Assembly: GCA_023974075.1 (NCBI GenBank)
Contig: JAMFTG010000069.1
Location: forward strand, 1 to 64,000
Direction: 5' to 3'
Source: Chaenocephalus aceratus
Taxonomy: Eukaryota > Chordata > Actinopteri > Perciformes > Channichthyidae
Length of the DNA: 64,000 nucleotides
Shown: positions 36,985 to 48,182 of the stretch, piece by piece
How positions within the stretch are numbered: position 1 is the stretch's first letter
Layout of the letters: every line of letters begins with the position of its first letter
Translations under genes and position numbers: made by a program
The notes under the pieces: model-generated
Told to the model about the DNA's origin: nothing
What the model saw: only the letters and a program-made list of their open reading frames with translations
Database searches by the model: none

Positions 36985-37500
36985 CCGGTAGAAGGAACCG
37001 GGTGAAACGGGCCAAAACAGAAATAAAAATAAAAAGAACCAGACAAAAGGGGTGAAAATGTAAAAAAGTATCCGAAAATAGTGCCTCATAAGGTGGGTAG
37101 AGTCCCCTGTCAACTCCCCTTACATTCCTCCAGAGTCAGAAAAAAGTCTGAGTTAACTTTTTGGAGAACCATAAAAAAGTATCCGAAAATAGTGCCTCAT
37201 AACGCGGGTAGAGTCCCCTGTCAAGTCCCATGTCATTCCTCCACAGGCAAAATAGTCAGATTCAAGTTTTTGGAGAACCAGGGAAAATGGGTGAAAATAG
37301 AAAAAAGTATCCGAAAATAGTGTCCCATAAGGCGGGTAGAGTCCCCTGACAACTCTCCTCACATTCCTCCAGAGTCAGAAAAACTCTAAGTTAACTTTTG
37401 GGAGAACCAGAGAAAAGGGGTGAAAATGGAGAAATTGTATCCCAAAATAGTGTCTCATAATTCCCTGACAACTCCCCTTGCATTCCTCCAGAGACCAGTT
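36985..37500. repeat. Tandem array, unit 111-130 bp, about four copies
   Basis: Anchor GTATCCGAAAATAGTG recurs at 37068, 37179 and 37307, and as GTATCCCAAAATAGTG at 37437 (spacings 111, 128 and 130). Each unit also has TAGAGTCCCCTG, ATTCCTCCAGAG and TTTTTGGAGAACCA. No conserved reading frame. Confidence 0.88.
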
Positions 37501-37675
37501 CAAAAACTTAAAGTTTGGTAAGAGCCATGCTGGGGGGTCTCCATGAAACAATTGTATCCGAGCCAAAGCACTCATGGAGCGGATGCATTCCTCCATGATG
37601 TGAAGTCCTCTCAAAAACCGGGTTTCCGATTTCGTGCGGATGGTAGCTTGAAAAACATGAATGCATTTTTTTGAC

Positions 37676-37769
37676 TGAGGAGGGGAGGTCTCGATTCCCC
37701 TCTCCGTTGTAAAATGCAACGGGGGAGTGCAAAAGTGTCCGGGGCTTCGGCCCGAAGCCCCGGACACTT
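37676..37769. other. Three consecutive stem-loops, the last a perfect 17-bp hairpin
   Basis: Stem 1: GAGGGGA ... TCCCCTC (about 37679-37703). Stem 2: CCGTTG ... CAACGG (about 37704-37722). Stem 3: AAGTGTCCGGGGCTTCG (37733-37749), 3-nt loop GCC, perfect reverse complement (37753-37769). No known small RNA is recognised. It could be a structured RNA, a palindromic transposon end or recombination site. Confidence 0.6.
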
Positions 37770-38691
37770 GAGCTTTTTGGAGACCCATCCTCTGTTGGCA
37801 CTTTTTAGAGAAAAACTTCCTTTTTGATTATTTAAAAATATAATTGACCGTTTTCTTTACTTTTTTCTGCTTTCCACGGGTGGGGGCGCATGGCAGGCCG
37901 CCTATGAGCTCCCAAATTCGGCCTGGAACCTCGTGGGCTAAGCTCCATAAACTGACAAAGTCACCCAGAAATGTCACTTTTATAGCCACAGATCTCCTTT
38001 CAGCGCATGGCTCTTGCACCCAGACTGCACCCAGGGAACAGGCTACTTCACAGCACTTTACAAGCCAGGAAAAGTGATTGAATCCTGGGTATACATGTTT
38101 TAAATAGTCTGATACCTCCAGGGCGCATCACCACATTTTACAAGCCAGGGAAGGTGCCTGAATCCTGGGTAAACATTGTTTAAGTGTGTAAGTGTTTTTA
38201 AATGTGTGAAACAGTGTTTTGTCACTTTCAAAACTCTCCCGTCATTGACCGGAGAAATTGAGTCGATGTTGTATTCAATCTGACCGTTAATATTCCAGTT
38301 AGACGAAGTACGTACAATGACCGGAGTGATCCCATGTTAATTTTGTCCCAAAACCGGAGCATTCCCTCACCCTACTGTTTATTTGTAGATATCTCGTAAA
38401 GCCTACAAATAAAGTGTGAAATGGAGGCCTGTTATATATATTTTTGAGCGATATATATTATACACACCGTTCTGCTTTCTGCACTGACCTCAGCAGCTGT
38501 TCTCACTGTAAACATCGCCTCACAATGAAAGCAGTTGTATGATAGATAGCCCAACATCCAGAGGAGATGTGATTTAGTGAGTAAACAAACGGTAAAGGGC
38601 AGAAAGTCTGATGCACATTTGATCATCTTAAATAACTTATAATCACAACGGAAACAACACTGTTGGCTGAAATCGACTCCGGAGAATACAT
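37770..38691. other. Unclassified sequence with a duplicated segment, no gene seen
   Basis: TTTACAAGCCAGG...TGAATCCTGGGTA occurs twice (about 38058-38092 and 38135-38172), a small tandem duplication. No ORF with recognisable content. Confidence 0.35.
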
Positions 38692-38830
38692 CAGTGTAGG
38701 GCTGCACGATTTTGGGAAACAATCTAATTGCGATTTTTCTGACAAATATTGCGATTGCGATTCGAATTGCGATATTTGTTTTTAAGCGACCCAACAGAAG
38801 TTTATTGTAAAATGCGGCCATAACTCCGGC
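38692..38830. repeat. One end of a hAT-like element (TAGGGCTGCACGATTTTGGG)
   Basis: The start TAGGGCTGCACGATTTTGGG and following GCGATTGCGATTCGAATTGC repeats are typical of a fish hAT MITE family. The partner end was not found. Confidence 0.5.
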
Positions 38831-39139
38831 TAGGAAGGTCGTATCAACGTGCTCCCGTCTCTAGCACCCCCGCAGCCCGAGCTACGAGTGAAAAAACTAA
38901 ACTTACATGAAACCTCCGTTGGGTTGCTTTAAAGTCCAGCTTCAGTTTGAGATTCACCCTGTAATAGAAACATGTGATGGAGCATCACTAACCTGACTCA
39001 AAAACCATCTGAAGCTCCATTGGAAGCCATTTGGAAAGGGCAGGCACTTTCAGAAGCACTTGGCAGGTGATTGGAACAATCTGTTTATCATCTTCTATCA
39101 TTGGCTACTTCTGATTGATTAACAATGGCTGGTATATGT

Positions 39140-39725
39140 TAGGGATGCCAGTGATTATTCGAATATTCGTTACAGTCTCCATAATCGAATATTATTTTTA
39201 AAAATCGATTTTATTTATACATTTTTATTATTATTTATGTATTTTTTAATTTTTCTGGCTTGGTTTCAACCAAAATATAGACTAATGCTAATAATAGTAA
39301 TAGTATTAATAATTGTAAATGGCCATTGGTCACACCACCAGTTTGTTTTACTGTAAACTTGGAGGAAGCCTGCGTGCAGAGCAGACTGCTGCTGAAGCAC
39401 GCTGCACCCCGCCCCCACCCCCCCTCCCCCTTTTAAAGCTGCATTTATTTATAAAATGCACAAACTAAAGCACAACAAGATATGTCTACATTATGTGCAA
39501 GTGTCTAACTGGATGGACTCCATCTCTCTTTGAGCTTTGTGGTAGTAATTATTTTGTCAAATGAATGGTCTCAAGGTTAACATTTAGAAAAACACAAAAT
39601 GTTTATTTTAATTCCTGTAGTTGGCTAATAAGTAATATGGTAATCTCTGTTATTGCAGATGGCTGAACTTCAGGTAGACGATAACACAAGCAGTAGAATG
39701 ACTTCATCAGCAGAGGTAAGTTACT
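39140..39725 (+). mobile_element. 5' end of a hAT-like element with a possible first transposase exon
   Basis: Starts TAGGGATGCCAGTGATTATT with alternating TTCGAATATTCG motifs. At 39659 an ATG directly follows a TGTTATTGCAG acceptor and opens MAELQVDDNTSSRMTSSAE, ending at donor GAG|GTAAGT (39715). This looks like the N-terminal coding exon of an autonomous hAT element, but no later exon was found. Confidence 0.4.
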
Positions 39726-40020
39726 TGGTTAAATAATTATTCATATTTGAGTGAAAACAATGACATTCTGTTTAAAGTTTAGCAGTCTAGAGTCCTGTTG
39801 ATTTAAGTTTTCAGAATTGTTTACATGGTTGCATTTGAGTCTAAACAATGAAGAATTAAAAAAGCATTCGTTATACTGAGTGAATCATATTGGTTGCTAG
39901 GAAACATCTGGCAAAATCAATCAAAGATGTAAACAGGAAGTCACCTGTAGCAAATAGTAAGTGCTAAAGCTACAGTAGCATATACGAGGAGAAGGTAACA
40001 TCTGATCATTCACATTTACT

Positions 40021-41840
40021 CAGAGGTGGGAGAAGTACTCAGGTCTTGTACTTGAGTAAAAGTAGAAGTACTCAGATCTTGTACTTGAGTAAAAGTAGAA
40101 GTACTCAGATCTTGTACTTGAGTAAAAGTAGAAGCAGGGCGGGCTCAACATTATAAATGGCCCGCTGGTCCGGAAGCACTATTTAGACACCCCGGGCCAG
40201 CATAATATATTTCTTTAAAAAAAATGTCCTGTGGTATTGGTATTTTGACTATCAATTTAGTTAAATTGTTTCGTTTATCAACGCTACAACATAGCGTTCC
40301 TTGAGTCGGTTGTCGTTGGTGGGGGAAAAGCAAACAGCTGTTTGTTGCGGAGCGCAGCGCGAGCAGGCTCTCGTAAGCGCGAGCACGCTCCTTCACTACA
40401 GATTATCGCGCCACCTAACCATTCGCCAAAATGTTTTTAATACCAGCGCTAGCCGGACAAAAAACAATCTTCAAATAAAAGAAAGTCACCAGAGGAGTTA
40501 AAGGAGAGTGACAGGGAGTATGAGAAGAAGAGGGAGAGAAAGTTTCAGCCAGCTTGATCGATGGTTCTAGTGGTGCAGTGCCGCGTCCTAAAACCCTTTT
40601 ATAATCTATCGATTAGATTTATGATTCGAAAATTATAAAGTAGGGTAGACATGTGGAGATTATCCGGCTGAACAAAACGTGCATTTATCAAACAGGTTTG
40701 TTTTCCACAGACCTTATTTCCAGCTATTTTCCAAAACCCTGTGGAGAAATCCCATGGCTTTTTGTCGAGGGAACCAGCAGCTTACTTCCTGGTTTTATGA
40801 CGAGTCACTGCACCTCTCAATATGATGCCAGTATAAACAAGGTCTTCTGTCGGCTCTGTACATCAATGCCGACCTATGCTGACAAGTAAGTGAAGAGTAG
40901 ACAATATAAAGGTATTGGCGAAATGTCCCAGCAGTTTAGGATAATGAAGGTTCTAATCTAATCAATTACATATAGCCATTACATGTCTAACTCCTAATGA
41001 CAGGAAGGCAGAAAGTGCATTATACAAATAATAATACTCATAATAATAGCAGACATTTTTTAACAATGACCACAATATCATTATTTTAAATATGAACAAT
41101 TGAGGAAAATTAGGAAGAACTGATGATTCAAATGTTGTAGTACAAGTAGTAATGTAGTTAGTGCATAAATTACTATTGCAACAAATGTGTTAATTTTCTT
41201 CATCATTAGTCGATTTTTTTTTGGTGGACGAATGCGCCGGGCCAGTGGTTACAATGGTGGGGCCAGTGATAATACAAGTCCACCGGCCCTTAATGTCTAT
41301 CCCTGAGAAGTACTCAGATCTTGTACTTGAGTAAAAGTAGAAGTACCAGAGTGTAGGAATACTCTGTTTCAGTGAAAGTCCTGCATTCAAAATGTTCCTC
41401 AAGTAAAAGTAGAAAAGTATTCTCATCAAAATATAGTGAAAGTAGCGACAGTAAAAGTAGTCGTTGTGCAGATTGGTCCATTTCAGAATAATATATATGA
41501 TATGTTTTATAATGATTGATCATGAAAGTGTTCTCAAAGCTGGTGAAGGTGCAGCTAGTCTGAAGTACTTTGTAGACTGCAGGGTAGCTGGTGGATTTAC
41601 TCCAGGTGGAACTAAAGTCTGATTCAACACTTGATTATATTTCACATCATTCATCCAGATCTGTAAAGTAACTAAAGGTATTAAATACATGTAGTGGAGG
41701 AAAAGTACACCATGTACCTCTGAACTGTAGTGGAGTAGAAGTACACAGTAGCATAAAATGGAAATACTCAAGTCAAGTACAAGCACCTCTAAATTGTACT
41801 TAAGTACAGTACCTGAGTAAATGTACTTCTTACCTCTGAA
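40021..41840. mobile_element. AGTA-rich non-autonomous DNA element, interrupted
   Basis: The left end CAGAGGTGGGAGAAGTACTC is followed by about three tandem copies of a 34-bp unit (ACTCAGATCTTGTACTTGAG + TAAAAGTAGAAGT). After an insertion at 40137-41308 the repeat resumes and runs to TACAGTACCTGAGTAAATGT near 41820. Related copies lie at 54165-54880 and 59436-59660. Confidence 0.75.
40137..41308 (+). mobile_element. hAT-like element inserted in the AGTA repeat, with transposase N-terminal remnant
   Basis: The left end is CAGGGCGGGCTCAACATTAT and the right end TTAATGTCTATCCCTG. Near 40535 a frame reads RKFQPAW, and 40653-40889 contains PWLFVEGTSSLLPGFM ... VFCRLCTS, the zinc-finger leader seen in some hAT transposases. 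Target duplication is obscured by the repetitive host. Inactive. Confidence 0.5.
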
Positions 41841-42444
41841 TTTACTGATATAATGTGATCATTTAATGTTCATTATTGTCAAATTCACGGTGTAGATATT
41901 TGAATAGCTAGTGATACCTGGATACTATAACTAATTTATAAAACAATGAAATTAGTTTGTGTGCTTCAACCCTTTTAGTTTTTTGTATTTAGCTATAGAT
42001 AACTCTAACCTTATAACCAGGGGTGCACATAACTGTTTTGCCCTGGTTCTCAAAGGAGCACCTGGAGATGTTGCTTGGTGCTCATCCTTAAAATGAAATA
42101 AACTGTAACTTTTGAGGGGGTCATTACTTTATTTGCCAGACACACGGCACTGAACACACGTGCAGAGGTGAACACAGAACACACATGCAGAGGTGAACAC
42201 AAGACAACATTAGCACGACCAGTAATCCTACAAGCTGTCATCACTCCCCTCCTCACTGTTCTCCTCTCTGTCTTCCTCTCTGTCAGACATGGTAGCTGAT
42301 GATGTAGGCCTACTACTTTCTCTCTGGTTGAGTCTGTGATTAGCTGCTTGCATCCACAAGTCAACAGCTGGGTTTGGGTTGAAAGTCTCTGTTGTCATCT
42401 TAGAAAAGTGGATGTAATCAAATAAGTATGTGAACATAACTTCT

Positions 42445-42712
42445 TTTCAATTTACACACGGCATCTATTGCACGTCTGTCCGTCCTGGAGAGGGATCCCT
42501 CCTCTGTTGCTCTCCCTGAGGTTTCTCCCATTTTTCCCTTTAAACTGTGGGTTTTCTCCGGAAGTTTTTCCTTGTACGATGTGAGGGTCTAAGGACAGAG
42601 GGTGTCGTATTGTCATACTGATATTCTGTACACACTGTGAAGACCACTGAGACAAATGTAACATTTGTGATATTGGACTATATAAATAAACATTTATTGA
42701 TTGATAACCAAT
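42445..42712 (+). mobile_element. LINE 3'UTR fragment (same family as 33227-34075)
   Basis: Starts TTCAATTTACACACGGCATC and ends ATATTGGACTATATAAATAA then TTGATTGAT. It is the inverse-orientation match of 33283-33530, a severely 5'-truncated L2-type insertion. Confidence 0.8.
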
Positions 42713-43409
42713 AACCTACCATAGCCAATAACAAATTAATGTAACTTATTTTATTTATGTTGTTCATTCATATCTTATTTTACCGTAACATTTATTTATG
42801 CATTTTTTTTCTCCAGTTTTAAAGGATATTTTTGGTTACTGTCCTATAGTATACATTGGAATGATTTCAAACCTGTTTATCCCAATAATTATAAAGGAGT
42901 GCCTTGGAAATATGTGTTTACATAAATTGTGACCAAACCGTTTGAACTTAGACTAAAGTTAACTATCTAAACACTCAGAGTCCTTACCTCACTGAGCTGT
43001 AGTTATCAGCCTCTCGGTCTGACTGGAGAGGACTAAAGTATCTAGCACCAGATTCTAATAACAACAGCGCCGGGACCGGTGCACTCTCCCTCGCTCACTC
43101 GCATTTTGGCTGTGAGCTGCGGGCGCCAGATAAGCCAACATCCCCCATTTTCATCACTTACAGCGCCCATTGTACAGGGCAAATGAAACGTGTAACCGGG
43201 GTGTAAAGGGTGTTACATTTACTTAATTGTGAATATCGTTACATCAAGGCCAAAAATTAGGATGAGCACCAACGGTCAAAAATGTTTTTTCCCTCCCAGA
43301 GCGCAGCGCCTCCCCAGATCTGGCGCCCTAGGCGAACATCTATTACGCCAGTGCTACGGGCCGGCTCTGAGTTCATATCATAGGTTCATATGCAACTCGC
43401 AAATATATT

Positions 43410-43478
43410 TCTCTCTTTTCTCTCTTCTCTCTTTTCTCTCTTCTCTCTTTTCTCTCTTCTCTCTCTCCCTCTCTCTCA
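43410..43478. repeat. (CTCTTTT)n/(CT)n microsatellite
   Basis: Alternating TCTCTCTTTT and TCTCTCTTC units followed by CT dinucleotides. Confidence 0.9.
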
Positions 43479-43915
43479 ATGTTGGTACGCAAATGCGCCT
43501 TTTTTCAAATGACACGGTGCTCTTTTTTTGGCGGAGGTGCACCTGCGCACCAGTTATGTGCAGCCCTGCTTATAACAGATAAAGTATGCAATATTCCATC
43601 ATGATATTGGTTGAAAAAAACACATTTAGATTTAGCATGTTTTGAATAATATTTAAAAACATTTTGTCCGTGAGAGCCAACCCCTTTGTATTCATTTAAA
43701 AATAACAACAAATCATTCTGAATCAATCAACCAATCAGTGTGTCTTTGTTGTTTTGTTGTATCAAGTTAATAGGTATTTATACTTCTTCCTTTATTCAGC
43801 GGTATTTTAGGCTACAACGAGTCAGAATGCATTCTCGGGTTTCATTAAAAACCTTACTTTACTTCTGTCACGTTCATTTTTAACTTGCATCAAGACATTC
43901 ATGTGTCCTCTAATA

Positions 43916-45460
43916 CAGTGTTTTTCAAAGTGTGGGCCCGCCCCCCCGGGGGGCCGCCTGGGGGGTCACGCAAAGTTTGATGGAAAGGGGGATTCTTTTT
44001 TTCTTTTTTTTAAGTAACATTTTTTCTTTTTTTTTCTTTTTAGATGTTATTAATAACTGCATATCTATGTGTCCTTTCATGCCAATCTTTTAATATTTGT
44101 TGTTTTTGAATCACACGACTGCCCTTCAAGCCAATCAGAATCAAGCTGCCGCTATTGAGAGTGAAACTGAGTATCTGCTCAGCTTTTGGAGCAAGTGAAT
44201 ATTTCGCTCTGCAGCTGGATGAGAGCACGGATGTAGCAAATGTCGCAGAATTGCTTGCATACATCAGATTTATTTCAGAAGACAACTTTGTTGAGGAAAT
44301 ATTATTTTGCAAAGCACTGGAAGAGACATTTTCCAAGTTTTAGATGAGTACATCATCTCAAATGGACTTGACTGGTCTCGTTGTGTGGGTGTGTGTTCAG
44401 GTGGGGCAGTGGGGCTATGACCGGCAAAAAAAGCAGAGTGACAGCTTTGATCAGGCAAAAGGCCCCAAATTTAGTGGCAACGCACTGCATGCTCCATCGC
44501 GAGGAACTTGTTGCTAAGCATATTTTGTGTAACGCGCAAAGTTTGAGGGGTTACTGCTCCACTCCAACGTGCGCTGGCTTTCCCGTGGGGCGGTGCTGAA
44601 TTGTGTTTTTGAACTGCGAAGGGAAATCAGTGAATTCGTCTCTTCTGAAAATCATCAACTGGCTGGCCGTTTTTCAGATGCCTCATGGCTCCGGAAACTT
44701 GCATACTGTTTCACTCCCTCAGTACTGGCTGTATGTCAAAAAAGGCTATCCCGCTCTGGCTGAGAGGGCTCTCAAATCCTTTCTTCCATTTGCCACCACA
44801 TACCTCAGCGAGTCTGGCTTTTCTACATTGAAGGTATTGAAAACAAAGCGCAGAGGACGTTTGCAAGTGGACAATGACAAACCTAAAACCTAGGATTGAT
44901 AAACTGTGTAGGAGCCACCAAGCCCACCCCTCCCACTAGTGAGGGAACAGGTATACACAAAGAGACACACATAGTGCAATGACAAGGACTGTTGTTTATA
45001 TATATGAATATAAATATGTTTATTGTTAATATTACTGTTGAGTATTATTTATAATATTAAAAAGGTATAAATAGCTGCCAAAAATGCTAACAAATATATG
45101 TTAATTGTTCATATTACTGTTAAAAATTATATAATATTATAAAGAAAGAAATCACTTTAAAAATGCTTTAAAAATATGTTTACTGTTGATATTAATATTT
45201 AATATTGTGTTAAGAATGTGTATAACAGAAGACACAATGAATGTAATGAATGACAAACAAAAGATAAATACAAAAAATGTTTAGAAGAATAACTAATTAT
45301 TAATACAATTATATATATTAAGAAAATGTATTAAGCTGTATGATTAATTTGTCATTAACTTCCATCATAAAATATTTCAAAAAAATGGCAACAGGGGGGT
45401 CCCCGCCAGAGGATAATGCTATATGGGGGTCCTTGGCATGGCAAAGTTTGGGAACCCCTG
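43916..45460 (+). mobile_element. hAT-Charlie-like element with exact 8-bp TSD upstream of zinc-finger copy 1
   Basis: Begins CAGTGTTTTTCAAAGTGTGG and ends GCAAAGTTTGGGAACCCCTG, flanked by exact CTCTAATA (43908-43915 and 45461-45468). Its right end, with the same duplication sequence, is also found at 55562-55702 upstream of zinc-finger copy 2. Confidence 0.92.
44150..44893 (+). pseudogene. Decayed hAT (ZBED5/SCAND3-like) transposase
   Basis: Pieces read FALQLDESTDVANVAELLAY (the family's DESTD block), GKKSRVTALIRQKAP, ATHCMLHREELVAK, then FLPFATTYLSESGFSTLKVL near the C-terminus. These are hallmarks of the Charlie-type hAT transposases that gave rise to ZBED5/SCAND3. Several frame changes and missing segments make it non-functional. 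Confidence 0.82.
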
Positions 45461-45502
45461 CTCTAATACTACTCTCTGTTGATTTGTTGTTTTGTTTTAT
45501 AG

Positions 45503-47272
45503 AAAGAGACCTGCAAAAACCCAGATAGGCTTTATGAGGAGGCGGAGAAGAGTATCATCGGAGAACAGCTGGATCAACATCAGTCTACAACCATGATAGG
45601 AAAACCACACACCTGTGACCAGTGTGAGAAGAGTTTCTGGGGTTCAGGGAATTTGAAGATCCACAAACGTACCCACACTGGAGAAAAACCTTTCACCTGT
45701 GACCAGTGTAAGAAGAGCTTTAGCCATTCAGGCTCTTTGAAGATTCACCAGAGAACCCACACTGGAGAAAAACCTTTCACCTGTGACCAGTGTGAGAAGA
45801 GCTTTAGTATCTCAAGCAATTTTAAGGTCCACCAGCGAACCCACACTGGAGAAAAACCTTTCACCTGTGACCAGTGTGAGAAGAGTTTCTGGAGTTCAGG
45901 GACTTTGAAGGCCCACCAGCGAATCCACACTGGAGAAAAACCTTTCACCTGTGACCAGTGTGAGAAGAGCTTTAGCCGGTCAGCGGATTTGAAGACTCAC
46001 CTGCGAACCCACACTACAGAAAAGCCTTTCACCTGTGACCAGTGTGAGAAGAGCTTTAGCCAGTCAGGCTATTTGAGGATGCATCGGCGAACCCACACTG
46101 GAGAAAAGCCTTTCACCTGTGACCAGTGTGAGAAGAGTTTTAGCCGGTCAGGCGATTTGAAGGTCCACCAGCGAACCCACACTGGAGAAAAGTCTTTCAC
46201 CTGTGACCAGTGTGAGAAGAGTTTCTGGAGTTCAGGCGATTTGAAGGTCCACCATCGAACCCACACTGGAGAAAAACCTTTCACCTGTGACCAGTGTGAG
46301 AAGAGCTTTAGCCAGTCAGGCTATTTGAGGATCCACCAGCGAACCCACACTGGAGAAAAGCCTTTCACCTGTGATCAGTGTGAGAAGAGTTTCTGGAGTT
46401 CAGGGACTTTGAAGATCCACCAGCGAACCCACACTGGAGAAAAACCCTTCACCTGTGACCAGTGTGAGAAGAGCTTTAATAAGTCAGGCATTTTGAAGAT
46501 TCACAAACTTACCCACATTGAAGAGAAAACCTACTCCTGTAACCAGTGTGAGAAGAGCTTTAGGCAGTCAGGCCATTTTAAGGCCCACCAGCGAACCCAC
46601 ACTGGAGAAAAACCTTTCACCTGTGACCAGTGTGAGAAGAGTTTCACGGACTCACGCTCATTGAAGCGCCACCAGCGAATCCACTCCTTTGACCAGTGGA
46701 AGAAAGAGTTCAGTGACTCATACAGTGTGAAGCTCCACCAGCCTTCCCACACTGGAGAAAAACCTGACGTCGGTGACCAGTGTGAGAAGAGCTTTAGCCA
46801 GTCAGGCGATTTGAGGATCCACCAGCGAAGCCACACTGGAGGAAAGCCTTTCACCTGTGACCAGTGTGAGAAGAGATTTAGTCAGTCAGGCCATTTGAGG
46901 GTCCACCAGAGAATCCACACTGGAGAGAAACCCTACTCCTGTGACCAGTGTGATAAGAGTTTTAGCAGGTCAGACTCATTGAAGGTCCACCAGCGAACCC
47001 ACACTGGAGAAAATCCTTTCACCTGTGACCAGTGTGGGAAGAGCTTTAGCCGGTCAGGCTCTTTGAAGCGCCACCAGCGAACCCACACTGGTGAAAAACC
47101 TTTCACCTGTGACCAGTGTGAGAAAAGTTTCAAGGACTCACGCTCAGTGAAGCGCCACCAGCGAATCCACTCCTTTGACCAGTGTACTCACACTAGAGAA
47201 AAACCTGACGTCTGTGCTCCCTGTGAGAAGAGTTTCATAGAACCAGACCACATGGGAGAACACCTTCACTAG
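45503..47272 (+). CDS. C2H2 zinc-finger gene, terminal exon (copy 1)
   Basis: A polyTC acceptor (TTTTGTTTTATAG) precedes an in-frame exon starting [20 protein letters not shown] and running open to a TAG stop at 47270-47272. It encodes about 17 canonical C2H2 fingers of CX2CX12HX3H form joined by TGEKPF linkers, as in large nuclear DNA-binding zinc-finger proteins. Three more are degenerate: one lacking both cysteines ([13 protein letters not shown]), one with the first cysteine changed to glycine (VGDQC), and the C-terminal one. The first in-frame ATG is at 45593, but copy 2 has no equivalent ATG, so the real start probably lies in an unseen upstream exon. The N-terminal domain is therefore unknown, and no KRAB or BTB is visible. 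DNA target unknown. Confidence 0.88.
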   Translation, partial: KETCKNPDRLYEEAEKSIIGEQLDQHQSTTMIGKPHTCDQCEKSFWGSGNLKIHKRTHTGEKPFTCDQCKKSFSHSGSLKIHQRTHTGEKPFTCDQCEKSFSISSNFKVHQRTHTGEKPFTCDQCEKSFWSSGTLKAHQRIHTGEKPFTCDQCEKSFSRSADLKTHLRTHTTEKPFTCDQCEKSFSQSGYLRMHRRTHTGEKPFTCDQCEKSFSRSGDLKVHQRTHTGEKSFTCDQCEKSFWSSGDLKVHHRTHTGEKPFTCDQCEKSFSQSGYLRIHQRTHTGEKPFTCDQCEKSFWSSGTLKIHQRTHTGEKPFTCDQCEKSFNKSGILKIHKLTHIEEKTYSCNQCEKSFRQSGHFKAHQRTHTGEKPFTCDQCEKSFTDSRSLKRHQRIHSFDQWKKEFSDSYSVKLHQPSHTGEKPDVGDQCEKSFSQSGDLRIHQRSHTGGKPFTCDQCEKRFSQSGHLRVHQRIHTGEKPYSCDQCDKSFSRSDSLKVHQRTHTGENPFTCDQCGKSFSRSGSLKRHQRTHTGEKPFTCDQCEKSFKDSRSVKRHQRIHSFDQCTHTREKPDVCAPCEKSFIEPDHMGEHLH

Positions 47273-47462
47273 TGCACTGAGACTGTTCAGAAAGAGTGAG
47301 GTGGACTGTTTGACACAACTCGCTGTTAAAGGATGTTGTGTGGATTTCAAGAGTTGTTCAAATGTTCTCAATAATATTCAAATGTATGCACTTAAATTGT
47401 CAACTTGTATTTTTTTAAACCGCAATAACACACACACAAAGCTCCCTAAATAACAAGGCACC

Positions 47463-47968
47463 AGCCTATCTCACAAAATGCACTTTTGTACGTCTTTTAT
47501 ACATGAATATATGTCCCCGGTGTGTCAGGGAACTCACCAAGTGTCAGAAAACACAACCCTCTCTCTTTTCCTCCATACCCAAATCTCTAAAAACGGAGCT
47601 GATACACACTTGAAATTGTTCTGACGTCAGAAACAGGGAGCTCCGCCTATATGGGCAACTCTCCACCTACCAGGGGAATGGGGGTTTGGCCACGGCCATT
47701 GCCGCTCAAAAGCGCTGGAAACGCTGTAGTACATATGCCAGGCCTGTAAGTGGCGCTGTAGTCTGCCACAAAAGCAGTGAAGACGACTTCTCACAGAATC
47801 AGCCCTTGCAAAAACAGGGCTGGAAAAGAGCAAATGGAGCGAAATAAGGCATGGCTAAAATGCATGATCTGTTTGGTATTTTGAAAAAAAAACTTCACAG
47901 AAATGTTTTATATAGGTATGGCCCTACAATCTATTATTCAAATATAGCATGATAGGTCCACTTTAAAT
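47463..47968. mobile_element. MITE-like insertion in the 3' flank of zinc-finger copy 1
   Basis: This segment interrupts sequence that is continuous in the flank of copy 2 (around 57312). It contains an inverted match to the family A MITE (47700-47780) and a 120-bp match to 26598-26725. The absence in copy 2 suggests insertion after the duplication. Confidence 0.6.
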
Positions 47969-48178
47969 GTAATAATGTTATAAATATAAACAAGCTAAAG
48001 CCTACTGATTTCTAAAAGTGTGCAAAGAGCCTTTAGTCTCATATAAGCTAGATAGAGCGTTGCTTTGAACCATAAACTATTACTGTTGCTGACTGCACTC
48101 ATTCAGGCAATTTTACCATCAGAAAGAGGTTCCACAGGGGTCTATCCTTGGTCCATTCATGTTTACATTAGATGTTAC
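47969..48178 (+). repeat. Duplicated downstream flank of the zinc-finger unit, with a LINE RT scrap
   Basis: Matches 57325-57550 closely (for example AAAGCCTACTGATTTCTAAA). The last 60 bp reads VPQGSILGPFMFTLDV in one frame, a LINE reverse-transcriptase motif. Similarity between the two copies stops at GATGTTAC. Confidence 0.75.
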
Positions 48179-48182
48179 TATT

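Larger units (their letters stand above)
42018..43568. mobile_element. hAT-type element with exact 8-bp TSD
   Basis: Ends CAGGGGTGCACATAACTG and CACCAGTTATGTGCAGCCCTG are inverted copies, flanked by exact CTTATAAC (42010-42017 and 43569-43576). It carries a nested LINE 3' end (42445-42712). No transposase frame was recognised. Confidence 0.87.

Noticed and set aside
37375..37801. Minus-strand ORFs over the hairpin region
   Set aside because: They read through the palindromes and tandem repeats with no conserved motif; a structural rather than coding signal seems more likely.
45745..47133. Minus-strand ORFs rich in [11 protein letters not shown], repeated in both zinc-finger regions
   Set aside because: They are antisense shadows of the TGEKPF linkers and finger codons.
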